A program made the translations under genes and the position numbers. Shown here one piece after another: positions 52,070 through 62,726 of a stretch of DNA of 64,000 nt. The notes under the pieces are model-generated. The model worked only from the letters and a program-made list of their open reading frames with translations. It made no database searches and was not told where the DNA came from. The stretch covers positions 62,001 through 126,000 of the forward strand of contig NZ_VIRL01000010.1 of assembly GCF_006874465.1 (NCBI RefSeq). Direction: 5' to 3'. Each line of letters starts with the position of its first letter. The first letter of the stretch is position 1. The stretch comes from Microbispora bryophytorum (GTDB lineage Bacteria; Actinomycetota; Actinomycetes; Streptosporangiales; Streptosporangiaceae).

Positions 52070-52093
52070 TTCGCGAATCAAGGATGGAGTCAG

Positions 52094-53830
52094 ATGATCA
52101 TCAATAGCCAGGAGTCCACAAGGATCTGTTCCGGTGGCCGGGCGATCGCCGAGATGATCAAGCTCTACGAGCCCGGGCCGATATTCGGCATGGGCGGGTT
52201 CCAGATGCTCCCGTTCTACGAGGGGGCGCGTCAGCTCGGGATGCGTCACATCCTGATCAACGATGAGCGAGCCGGTGCGTTCGCCGCCGACGCCTACGCC
52301 AGGGCGACCGGGCGACCCGGATTGTGCGACGCCACGCTGGGGCCCGGCGCCACCAACCTGGTGACCGCGCTGGTCGAGTCGTTGAACGCGGGAATCCCGA
52401 TCGTCGCCTTGGTCGGCGACACCCATCGTTCCCACTCCTGGAAGAACATGACCCAGGAGACGCGGCAGGAGGAGCTGCTGCGACCGGCGGTGAAGGAGTA
52501 CCTGCGGGTCGAGGACATCGCCCGCATTCCGGAGTTGGTGCGCCGAGCGTTCTCAGTCGCCACGTCGGGCCGGCCCGGCCCGGTCGTCCTGGCCGTTCCG
52601 GAGGACATCGCGCACGCCGAGCATCACTTCGCCGCCGCCGACTTCTGGGCCGATCAGCGTGCGACGCGCGTCCCGTCCACCCGGTCCAGCCCCGCGCCCG
52701 ACGCCGTACAGGACGCTGTCGCTGTGCTCGAGGGCGCACAGCGGCCGGTGATCCTCGCCGGCGGAGGCGTGCACCTGGCCGACGCGTACGCCGAGCTCGC
52801 CGCTCTCGCCGAAACGCTCAACGCGCCGGTCGCGCACACCCTCAGCGGAAAGGGCGCGCTCTCCTGTCTCGACGACCGGTCGATCGGACTGTTCGGACGG
52901 TACAGCCGATTCGCCAACGAGATCATCGACTCGGCCGACGCGCTGGTCGTCGTCGGGAGCAAGCTGGGTGAGATCGCCACCAAGCGCTACACGATTCCAC
53001 GGGCAGGGATCCCGATCGTGCACCTGGACAACACCGCCGAGGAACTCGGCCGCTACACCAAGATCGATGTCGCCCTCTGGGGAGACGCCAAGGAGGGTCT
53101 GAGCCGTCTCCACGAGGCGCTGTCGGACCGCGTCCCCCCGCAGCGGACGTCGTTCTGGCAGGAGATCGCCGAGCGGCGCACGGCCTGGGAGCGGGAGGCG
53201 GAACCGCGGTACGCCTCCGCGGACAGTCCGGTTCACATGGCCCGGCTGATCAACGAGATGAACACCTTGCTGCCGCCTGAGGCGGTGGTGGTGGCGGACG
53301 GCGGTTTCGCCAGTCACTGGACCGGACTGTTGTACAACACCAAGCAGGCCGGTCGCGGCTACATCAGCGACCGCGGGTTCGCCTCGATCGGCTATGGGCT
53401 GCCCGGAGCGATGGGCGCCTTCCTGGCGGGCCGGTCGCCGGTGATCGGCCTCACCGGAGACGGTGGGTTCAACATGACGGTCGGGGAGTTGGAGACGGCG
53501 GTCCGGGAGAAGATGGAGTTCGTTCTCCTGGTCGTGAACAACGCCGCTTCGGGATACGTCAAGGCGCTGCAACACGCGGTGTACGGACCTGGCAGCTACG
53601 AGTCGAGCGACCTGAGCGAGCTGAACTACGCACGGATCGCGGAGGCGTACGGTTGCCTCGGGATCCGGGTGGACGACCCTGGTCAGCTCGCCGGCGCGCT
53701 CACCCGAGCCCTCGCCGAACGCGGACGGCCGGTCGTGATCGATGTCGCGGTGACTCGGGATCCGGCGCAAATGCTCCCTGCCGTCGACAGCCGGACGCTC
53801 AAGGTGGAAGCCGGGGACAGACCGGCCTGA
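52094..53830 (+). CDS. Thiamine-diphosphate enzyme, acetolactate-synthase-like
   Basis: 578 aa, three-domain TPP fold. The N-terminal PYR domain has the catalytic-Glu segment ILINDERAGAFAADAYARATG and LGPGATNLVTALVESLNAGIP. The middle FAD/NAD-like domain contains RPVILAGGGVHLADAY. The C-terminal PP domain has GDGGFNMTVGELETAVREK then NNAASGY, the ThDP/Mg site. True AHAS carries HEQ at the Glu segment and a regulatory subunit gene nearby; neither is seen, so a decarboxylase or carboligase acting on a 2-oxo acid is more likely. Operon context: unknown catabolic cluster. Confidence 0.85.
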   Translation: MIINSQESTRICSGGRAIAEMIKLYEPGPIFGMGGFQMLPFYEGARQLGMRHILINDERAGAFAADAYARATGRPGLCDATLGPGATNLVTALVESLNAGIPIVALVGDTHRSHSWKNMTQETRQEELLRPAVKEYLRVEDIARIPELVRRAFSVATSGRPGPVVLAVPEDIAHAEHHFAAADFWADQRATRVPSTRSSPAPDAVQDAVAVLEGAQRPVILAGGGVHLADAYAELAALAETLNAPVAHTLSGKGALSCLDDRSIGLFGRYSRFANEIIDSADALVVVGSKLGEIATKRYTIPRAGIPIVHLDNTAEELGRYTKIDVALWGDAKEGLSRLHEALSDRVPPQRTSFWQEIAERRTAWEREAEPRYASADSPVHMARLINEMNTLLPPEAVVVADGGFASHWTGLLYNTKQAGRGYISDRGFASIGYGLPGAMGAFLAGRSPVIGLTGDGGFNMTVGELETAVREKMEFVLLVVNNAASGYVKALQHAVYGPGSYESSDLSELNYARIAEAYGCLGIRVDDPGQLAGALTRALAERGRPVVIDVAVTRDPAQMLPAVDSRTLKVEAGDRPA

Positions 53831-53868
53831 TGAGTGACGCGTCAAAGGAGCCGCAAGGAGGATCATGA
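53830..53868 (+). CDS. 12-codon mini-ORF linking TPP and SDR genes
   Basis: ATG 53830 overlaps the TPP stop (TGATG) and the frame ends in a TGA that overlaps the SDR ATG (ATGATG). It contains the AAGGAGGATC that serves the SDR gene. It probably keeps ribosomes engaged across the gap; the 12-residue product is unlikely to have its own role. Confidence 0.3.
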   Translation: MSDASKEPQGGS

Positions 53869-54719
53869 TGGGACCGAACCAGCTCCGTGAGGTCGCGCAG
53901 GTGACCGGGCCGGGCGGCCGGCTGCAGGACCGTGTTGTCGTCGTCACCGGCGCCGGCGCGCTCGGCGACGAGATCGGGAACGGGCGCGCGATCGCGATGC
54001 TCGCCGCCTTCGAAGGCGCCTCGGTAGTGATCGTCGACCGGGACGCGGCGTCGGCCCGGCGCACGCGCGACCTCCTGGGTGAGGAGTACGCCGATCGGAC
54101 GCTGGTCGTCCGTGCCGACACCACGTCGGTGGAAGACACCCGCAGGGTCGCCGAGCAGGCCTCCGAGAGGTTCGGCAGAGTCGACGGACTGGTGAACACC
54201 GTCGGTGTCATAGGTGCGCCCGGCACCGCGGCCGACGTCGACCCCGCCGAATGGGCACGTGGGCTGGAGATCAACATCACCTCCACGATGCTGATGAGCA
54301 AGGCCTGCCTGCCTGACCTGACGCGCGGCGGTGGAGCGATCGTGAACATCGCTTCGACCGCGGCCCTTCGTGGCGGCCACCCGTTCCTTCTCTACCCGAC
54401 GTCCAAGGGCGCCCTGATCAACATGACCAGGGCGATGGCGGCGCACCATGGGCGGGCCGGGGTCCGCGTGAACGCGGTGGCGCCGGGGCTGGTCGAAACA
54501 CCGATGGTCGACGCCGCGTCGATGACCGAGGAGTATCGCGAAACGCGCCGGGCGGCGTCACTGCTGGGCACCGCGGGAACCGGATGGGACGTCGCGCGGG
54601 CAGTCGTCTTCTTGCTCAGTGAGGACGCCCGATGGATCACCGGAGTGACGATACCCGTCGACGCAGGATTGACCGCGGCGGCCACCGACCTGCCGCTGGA
54701 CGTCGAACCGACCAATTGA
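53865..54719 (+). CDS. SDR-family NAD(P)-dependent dehydrogenase
   Basis: 284 aa. Cofactor motif VVVVTGAGALGDEIGNGRA (a TGxxxxGxG variant with an extra residue), Asp at the end of beta-2 (VIVDRD, NAD preference), N-x-V-G element, catalytic IASTAAL Ser and YPTSK Tyr/Lys, and PGLVETPM. Two adjacent ATGs at 53865 and 53868 are served by AAGGAGGATC. Oxidises or reduces a hydroxyl intermediate of the cluster (inferred). Confidence 0.9.
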   Translation: MMGPNQLREVAQVTGPGGRLQDRVVVVTGAGALGDEIGNGRAIAMLAAFEGASVVIVDRDAASARRTRDLLGEEYADRTLVVRADTTSVEDTRRVAEQASERFGRVDGLVNTVGVIGAPGTAADVDPAEWARGLEINITSTMLMSKACLPDLTRGGGAIVNIASTAALRGGHPFLLYPTSKGALINMTRAMAAHHGRAGVRVNAVAPGLVETPMVDAASMTEEYRETRRAASLLGTAGTGWDVARAVVFLLSEDARWITGVTIPVDAGLTAAATDLPLDVEPTN

Positions 54720-54738
54720 GACGGCGGAGGGCAGGGCG

Positions 54739-56067
54739 TTGACGACGAAACAGGACCGGATCGCGGCTCAGTTGGATGGGATCGACCGGCTCAACGGTTC
54801 CTACCATGCGGTGATCAGCAAGCTGCCCGAAGCAGCTGTCGTCGCAGCGGAGCTGGACAGGCCCGGCAGCTCCCCCGGACCTTTGGCCGGGCTCTCGGTG
54901 GGAGTCAAGGACGTGATCGCGACCGCCGGGCATCCGACCACGATGGGCTCGGCGATGTATCGCGATCACGTTCCGGATGCCGACGCCGAGGTGGTGGCAC
55001 GCATCAGGGCGGCCGGCGGGGTGGTTCTCGCCAAGACGAATCTCTCGGAGTTCGCCATGGGCGCCACGTCGCACAACGCGCACTACGGCAACGTCGGCAA
55101 CGCGTGGAATCCAGCGCGTGTTGCCGGCGGCTCGAGCGGAGGGTCGGCCGCGGCCGTGGCTCTCGGACTGTGTGACGCCGCGCTCGGCACGGACACGGGC
55201 GGGTCGATCGTGATCCCTGCGGCTCTGAACGGGTTGACGGGTCTGCGCCCGAGCCTCGGCCTGGTCTCCAACCGAGGCGTCTTCCCCGTCAGCAGCAACT
55301 TCGACACCACCGGCCCGATCGCCCGCTCCGTGGGTCAGGTGCGCCGTCTTCTCCAGGTCATCGCCGGATGGGACCCGGATGACCCCGACCAGCCGCCGAC
55401 GGCCCGTGAGTGGGACGCCGGGCACAAGGAGACCCGCCTGCCCGGGCTTCGCATCGGGGTACCACGCGGCCACTTCGTCGCCGAAGAGCCGGAGATCGCG
55501 GCCCGGTTCGAGGAGGCGCTCGGCGTTCTCGCCGGGCAGGGCGCCAAGCTGGTCGAACTCGAACTGGCCGCCGCGTCCGAAGCGCTGCCGAACATGGCCA
55601 CCCAGATGTTCACCGACTTCTACGGTGTGCACGCCGAGCGATTCACCACGCACCCCGAGCAGTATGGTTCCGACCTGACTCACAGGTTGCGGCTGGGTGG
55701 CGCGACGACCGGCGTCGGATACTCCACGAGCAGGCGCTGGACCGAGCGCTGGCGACATTCACTGGCCCTGACATTCGAGCAGGTGGACGTGATCGTCACC
55801 CCGGCCACGTCGATCAGCGCGCCGCTGATCGACGATTCGGCGATGGCCACGACCACGCCACTGCTGACGCGCTTCACCCACCCCTGGTGCCTGTCGCTCG
55901 GTCCGACGCTGAGCGTGCCCATCGGTGCGGGTCGCCACAGCCCGGTCGGCATGTTGATCACGGGCCCGGCCTTCGGCGAACGATTGGTGCTCGAGGTGGG
56001 CGATGCGTACCAGTCGATGACCGAATGGCACCACCACACGCCGGAGGCGCGCATCGACATCCCGTGA
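54739..56067 (+). CDS. Amidase-signature family hydrolase
   Basis: 442 aa from TTG 54739 (GGAGGGCAGG upstream). Ser-cisSer-Lys triad: Lys in SVGVKDVIATAG, cis-Ser in GGSSGGSAAAVA, nucleophile Ser in DTGGSIVIPAALNGLTGLRPS. The usual Arg in GGSxRxPA is Val here. Hydrolyses a carboxamide or ureide to acid and ammonia; last gene of the cluster and possibly its entry or terminal step. Confidence 0.9.
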   Translation: MTTKQDRIAAQLDGIDRLNGSYHAVISKLPEAAVVAAELDRPGSSPGPLAGLSVGVKDVIATAGHPTTMGSAMYRDHVPDADAEVVARIRAAGGVVLAKTNLSEFAMGATSHNAHYGNVGNAWNPARVAGGSSGGSAAAVALGLCDAALGTDTGGSIVIPAALNGLTGLRPSLGLVSNRGVFPVSSNFDTTGPIARSVGQVRRLLQVIAGWDPDDPDQPPTAREWDAGHKETRLPGLRIGVPRGHFVAEEPEIAARFEEALGVLAGQGAKLVELELAAASEALPNMATQMFTDFYGVHAERFTTHPEQYGSDLTHRLRLGGATTGVGYSTSRRWTERWRHSLALTFEQVDVIVTPATSISAPLIDDSAMATTTPLLTRFTHPWCLSLGPTLSVPIGAGRHSPVGMLITGPAFGERLVLEVGDAYQSMTEWHHHTPEARIDIP

Positions 56068-56152
56068 CAGCACGGGCCAAGCCGCCGATCATCACGTCCA
56101 CACGCTCGGAGATCGGATCAGAAGCGGGGCCTCCGGCCCCGCACGTGCCCGG

Positions 56153-59100
56153 TCATGACGTGGCCCCGGTGAGCTGGGCGTGGAGGCGTCTGCACTCGTG
56201 GACGAAGCGCGTCGTCCGGCGGCTCCGCGCGAACTCGCCGATGACCGGGATCTCCCCGCGCGCGCCGGTCCAGCGTGCCACGTCCGCCGCGAAGGCGACG
56301 AGTTCGGAATGAGTCACGGTGGCGCGCTGCCCCTCGCCCGGCAACATCCCGGGTAGCAGTGTGCGCAGGATGCGCCACACCTCGTGATGGCCGCCGGCGT
56401 CGGCCAGCTCGGTGAGGGCCGCGATGGCGGGACGGGTCTCCCGCCAGGTGCGGCGCAGCACCAGCGCGAGCTGGTGGCCGATCGCCTCGGCGGGCAGTTC
56501 GCCCCTGACGGCCATGCGCAGGACCAGCGGGATCATGTCGGGCACGCCGCCGGCCAGGAGGAAGGCGAGGATCACCGCCGTGGACTCGCCCATCGGGCCC
56601 TCGGCGATCTCCAGGCCGGCGACGTCCGCCGGAGTCACCCGCCCGCCCCAGTGGCCGCGCAGCAGGAACGGAAGGAAGTTGACGGCCGCGACCTCGCGGT
56701 GCGAGGGCAGCATGCCGGGCCATGCCCTCAGCGTTCCGTCGGACTCGTCGATCGTCCAGTCGAACGGCTCACGCAGCAGCACCTCGTCGATCAGCCGATG
56801 ACCGGTCGGGGCCGTCATCCGCAGCACGGGCCGCAGTCTGACCTCGGTGAAGTGTTCCGGTTCGCCGTCGCCGAAGTCGACCATGGAGGCGTTGACCATA
56901 TGGCGCCACACGTGGCCGCACTCGGGGTCGGCCATGCCGTCACCGGCGAGCCAGCGGGCGGCCGAGCGCGCCGCCTCCGAGCCGACCTTCGCGGCCCGGT
57001 CGGCCGCGGCCTGGTGGCAGCCCCTGGGCAACCGCAGCAGCGCCTGCGCCAGGTCGGCCGGGGGTGGCTCGACGCCGGCGGCGGCGCAGGTCTCCAGCCG
57101 GTCGATCAGCACGTCGGGGTCGAGGCGGCCGCTCATCCAGGTCGGCGTGGCCAGCAGCACCGGCGGCAGGGTGCCGTTGCGGAGGGCCTCGGCGAGTTCC
57201 GCGTAGCGGTGCAGCAGGAAGTCATGGGGCGGGGAGACCCGATTGGGATGGGGCAGTTGGTTGCGCCGACGCCACTCGTCGTGCTCGGGCAGTTCCTTGG
57301 GCATGAAGGAACGCAGCCGGGGCGGAACGAAGACGACGGTCACCTCCACGAGCGGTTCGCCCGATTGCGGCGGAGGCACCGGCTCCCCCCTGCGCATCGC
57401 CGCGATCCGGGCGGGGTTCACGCCGAGCTCCGCCATGTGCTCGTAGGCGCGGTCGAGGATGAAGGACGGCATGGCCTCCACGGAGTCGTCGTATAAGGCG
57501 CCTGGTCTCGTCCGCATCGGATGGGGGCGATCCGGCAGTTCGTCGTCCCAGATCTCCTCGTCCTCCTCCTCGGCGCCGTCATGCCACGCCTCCTCGACGT
57601 CGGTCGGGGAGCCGTTCAGGTGGATCCGGCCCCCGGCGAAGGGGATCTGCCGGTCGCCCTCGCGGGCGACCGCTCCGTCGGGGCCGTCGTCACTGGTCCA
57701 GGTGATGAAGAAGGCGCGCAGCGGAGTGTCGTCGTCGAGATAGCGGCCAGGCCGGTAGACGCCGCCCACCGTGATTCGCCGGGGCGACGGCTCTGGCTCG
57801 GGCTCCTCGCCACGGGTGAGCAGACGCATTCTCACGGAGTGGTTCGCACTGTCCCAGAATTTCTCCGGCCCGATCGGCGGTAACTCCGGCACGCTGCCGG
57901 GGTTGACGAACTCGGCGGACAGCGCCGACTGCCAGTCGCCGGGGTCGATGCGCACCTGTCTGGACCGCCAGTAGCCCTGGTTCTGCTCGACGTGGGGCTT
58001 GAGCGTGCGACGCAGTCCCTCCCGGTCGTCGGCGATTCCGGCGACGAAGGCCGCTAGCCAGCGCTCCTGGCCGACCCAGCGCTCCTGGTAGTCGGGGAAG
58101 ATCGACGGCTCGGGGAACCGCCGCGTCTCCGCCGGCTCGGGCAGCGGCGGGAAGTCCTTCTGCTCCAGCGGTTCCTCGACCGGGGTGTCCCCGCCGACCT
58201 CCCCGCCGAACTGCCCGGCCAGCTTCGCCGCCAGGTCGGCGGGGAGGTGCCGGGCGCCGTCGAGGATCGCCTCGGCGTGGTCGGCGAACAGGCCGGCGTA
58301 TTTCAGGGTCAGCTCGACCGCGCGGCCGCGCACGTCGAAGGACTTGTGCGCGTACGCCGTGGTCAGCGCGGTCACGAAGTCGGCGGCCGCCTCGGGCGTG
58401 GCCCGGATCGCCTGGTCGAGCCAGCGCAGGCCCGTGGCGGCGAGCTTGGACTCGTCCCGGAAGGTGAGCGCGTCGACCGCCTCGGCCAGGTCGGCGTGGT
58501 CGAGCGGCATCGCCCCGCGCACCTGCCCGGCGGCCAGCTCCGCGACGGTGCCCGGAGCCGACGGCAACAACCGCAGGTAGTCGCGCAGGCGGGGCGCGGA
58601 CTCCGCGGGCGTGGGGTCGACAAGGGTGTGCAGCCGGACGAAGAAGCGCAGGTCCTGCGCCTCGCCGCCGCGCAGGAAACGGCGCACGCATCCGTCGAGC
58701 ACCTGCTCCCTGGGCAGTTCGCGGGCGGCGGTGGCCAGCCAGCGAGTCGGCCGGGGCTCCAGCCGCTCGTCACGGAGAGCGCGGCCCGCGCCGTCAGCGG
58801 TGAAGACGCGGGGCAGCAGCACCGGGGTCAGCGGGTCATCGGCCACGCTCGGCGCGGCCAGCCAGGCGGCCACGAGCGGGTCGTGGTCGGGAGGCACGGC
58901 GCCGGACTCGCGCAGCAGCGCCACCGCCAGCGGCGCGATGCGGTCGGTGGGACGGCGCACCCTCTGAGCCAGCCGGACCGCGACATCGCGACGCCACTCC
59001 AGGGGACGGGTGGCCGCCACCCGGCACACCTGAGCGATGTTGGGGTCCTCGGCCCAGCGGCGGTTGACGTCGCGGCCGGTCATCCACGTCACGGCGGCCG

Positions 59101-59374
59101 CCGGGCCGGTGATCACGCCGACACCGGTCAGCAGCAGCGCGCCGGCCAGTTTGTCGAGCAGGTCGCCGACCTCCCAGGAGGCCAGCTCCTCGAAGTCGCC
59201 GGGATGCTGGGCGCGCACCTGCTCCGTGCGGGCGTGGCGCAGCTCCTTGACGAGGCCGGGCAACCGTCCGCCCAGCTCGGCGCGCTCCTCCTCGGTGAGC
59301 GTGACCAGCCGGTCGGCCAGGCGGGAGACGTGGTTACCGCTGATCAGGTCGCGGATCTCCGTCCAGACGGTCAT
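56153..59374 (-). CDS. DUF6493-like large protein partnered with SWIM protein
   Basis: 1073 aa from ATG 59374, overlapping the SWIM-gene stop by ATGA. No signal peptide. The N-terminal ~60 residues (EIRDLISGNHVSRLADRLV; EERAELGGRLPGLVKELR) and the long helical-repeat body resemble DUF6493 proteins that accompany SWIM-domain and often MoxR-vWA genes in actinobacteria. An acidic stretch and several Pro-rich linkers occur near 600-700. Function unknown; scaffold-like. No MoxR/vWA genes are in this window. Confidence 0.7.
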   Translation of the reverse strand: MTVWTEIRDLISGNHVSRLADRLVTLTEEERAELGGRLPGLVKELRHARTEQVRAQHPGDFEELASWEVGDLLDKLAGALLLTGVGVITGPAAAVTWMTGRDVNRRWAEDPNIAQVCRVAATRPLEWRRDVAVRLAQRVRRPTDRIAPLAVALLRESGAVPPDHDPLVAAWLAAPSVADDPLTPVLLPRVFTADGAGRALRDERLEPRPTRWLATAARELPREQVLDGCVRRFLRGGEAQDLRFFVRLHTLVDPTPAESAPRLRDYLRLLPSAPGTVAELAAGQVRGAMPLDHADLAEAVDALTFRDESKLAATGLRWLDQAIRATPEAAADFVTALTTAYAHKSFDVRGRAVELTLKYAGLFADHAEAILDGARHLPADLAAKLAGQFGGEVGGDTPVEEPLEQKDFPPLPEPAETRRFPEPSIFPDYQERWVGQERWLAAFVAGIADDREGLRRTLKPHVEQNQGYWRSRQVRIDPGDWQSALSAEFVNPGSVPELPPIGPEKFWDSANHSVRMRLLTRGEEPEPEPSPRRITVGGVYRPGRYLDDDTPLRAFFITWTSDDGPDGAVAREGDRQIPFAGGRIHLNGSPTDVEEAWHDGAEEEDEEIWDDELPDRPHPMRTRPGALYDDSVEAMPSFILDRAYEHMAELGVNPARIAAMRRGEPVPPPQSGEPLVEVTVVFVPPRLRSFMPKELPEHDEWRRRNQLPHPNRVSPPHDFLLHRYAELAEALRNGTLPPVLLATPTWMSGRLDPDVLIDRLETCAAAGVEPPPADLAQALLRLPRGCHQAAADRAAKVGSEAARSAARWLAGDGMADPECGHVWRHMVNASMVDFGDGEPEHFTEVRLRPVLRMTAPTGHRLIDEVLLREPFDWTIDESDGTLRAWPGMLPSHREVAAVNFLPFLLRGHWGGRVTPADVAGLEIAEGPMGESTAVILAFLLAGGVPDMIPLVLRMAVRGELPAEAIGHQLALVLRRTWRETRPAIAALTELADAGGHHEVWRILRTLLPGMLPGEGQRATVTHSELVAFAADVARWTGARGEIPVIGEFARSRRTTRFVHECRRLHAQLTGATS

Positions 59375-60699
59375 CGGGAGACCTCCACTGCGGCGCGGGC
59401 GACGATCCGGGCGGCCAGCACGTGTTTGCACGGCCCACGAGAGCCGCGATGGTCCCACCACCACTCACAGGTGCAGGAGCCGTCGGCCAGCGAGACCCGG
59501 CGCGCACCGCCCGGGGTGCGGACGGTGGCCGACTCCCCTTCGAGGTGCACGGCGCCCGCGTCGACAAGCGTGCGCGCCTTGGCCAGCCGGGGGTTGAGCA
59601 GGATCACGTTGTCTTTGTCATAGGGCAGCTCACGGTGGAAGTGGGCGGCCTCCGCCAGGTCGTAGCCGACCCGGCCGGCGACGCCGAGCTGCGTCAGCGC
59701 GGCACGCACCCGGTCGGCGGGGATGCCCGCGCGGCCCGCCAGCAGGCCGATCTCGACCTCGGGCTCGAAGTTGAGCAGCATGCCCACCACGTCGGCGTCG
59801 TTCTCGGCCTCGTCGGTGGCCAGGTCGTCGAGCACCGCGCCCTCGCCGGAGAAGCCGCGCCAGCGCTCGGGCGAGAGGGTGAGCGTGTAGCGCATGCCCG
59901 GCAGCTCCAGCTCCCAGGCGCTGGAGGCGGCGTCGGCCGGGCCGTACACCCGGAGGGCCTTCGCGAAGCGCAGCAGCGGCAGGAGGGTGCCGAGCCGGTT
60001 GGGGCCGGCAAGCCGGACCGAGCCCGGAACCTGGCGGTCGGAGACCTTCAGCTCACGCCCCGCCTGCGCCACCCACACCGTGCCCTTCCTCGGCAGCCTG
60101 CGCAGGAACCGCACCGCCGCCATGCCGGTCAGCTCACCGCGCTGATCCATGCCCGAGGCGATGACCTGAACCTCGGCGAAGCCGCGCAACCACCGCTCGG
60201 GCAGCGGCACCTTCTTCTCCACCACCGCGCCGTCCATCGTGGTCACGACCAGCTCGTCGAGGCCCACCCCCAGATGCAGCGGGTCACGCGTGCCGATGCG
60301 CGCCAGCGCCTCCCGGAGCGGCGCGTTCACGTCGACGTTGGTGGTGCCCCGGTCGAACACCTCGCCGTCGAGGGTGCCGTTCAGCAGATCAAGCCGGGCA
60401 TACACGCCGCCACAGGCTGAGAACGACTCGAACCGTAATCGGTCTCCGTTGCACGTCACCACCGGGTCCCGCACCCAGCCGGGCCGCGCCTTCGGCTGGT
60501 GGTAGCGGGCCAGCGCCACGTCGGCGACGCCGAGCAGGCCCGCAGCGGCGGGGGCCGCCTGGGTCACCACGCCGCTGAAGAACCGGGGGGCCGTGGCCGG
60601 GCCGGACAGGGCCCGTCCGCCGGAGGTCGCCAATCCGAGACGACCGTCGACAAGGGAGGAGGGCGCGGCGTACGTGTACGCCTGCGTCGCTGGAGTCAT
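59371..60699 (-). CDS. SWIM zinc-finger family protein
   Basis: 442 aa from ATG 60699. The SWIM motif CTCEWWWDHRGSRGPCKH (C-x-C-x(n)-C-x-H) lies near residue 420, and the preceding winged-helix-like region (EIGLLAGRAGIPADRVRAAL) suits nucleic-acid or protein binding. Typically found as the first gene of a SWIM-DUF6493 pair. Its 3' end overlaps the DUF6493 start. Confidence 0.85.
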   Translation of the reverse strand: MTPATQAYTYAAPSSLVDGRLGLATSGGRALSGPATAPRFFSGVVTQAAPAAAGLLGVADVALARYHQPKARPGWVRDPVVTCNGDRLRFESFSACGGVYARLDLLNGTLDGEVFDRGTTNVDVNAPLREALARIGTRDPLHLGVGLDELVVTTMDGAVVEKKVPLPERWLRGFAEVQVIASGMDQRGELTGMAAVRFLRRLPRKGTVWVAQAGRELKVSDRQVPGSVRLAGPNRLGTLLPLLRFAKALRVYGPADAASSAWELELPGMRYTLTLSPERWRGFSGEGAVLDDLATDEAENDADVVGMLLNFEPEVEIGLLAGRAGIPADRVRAALTQLGVAGRVGYDLAEAAHFHRELPYDKDNVILLNPRLAKARTLVDAGAVHLEGESATVRTPGGARRVSLADGSCTCEWWWDHRGSRGPCKHVLAARIVARAAVEVSR

Positions 60700-60901
60700 G
60701 GCCGGGACATTAGAGCGCCCCACCGACATTCAGGCTCGCTCGTGAGCTGCCAGGGCACTTTGCCGGTTTCGCAGAGTGTCCTGGCGGGTCCTTCCGACAC
60801 GGCTTCCGTACCGGCTGTCAGCCCCATCGGCGGGTGAGGGGCCGCCGGGTCGCGGCCTGCGGCGCGGCGGGGTGTTCCGCACCGCAGGCCACAGGTGCGG
60901 G

Positions 60902-62726
<1,825 letters not shown>

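Noticed and set aside
52094-53830. Biosynthetic acetolactate synthase (ilvB)
   Set aside because: No ilvN/ilvC neighbours, DERAG instead of the usual HEQGA motif, and a catabolic operon context.
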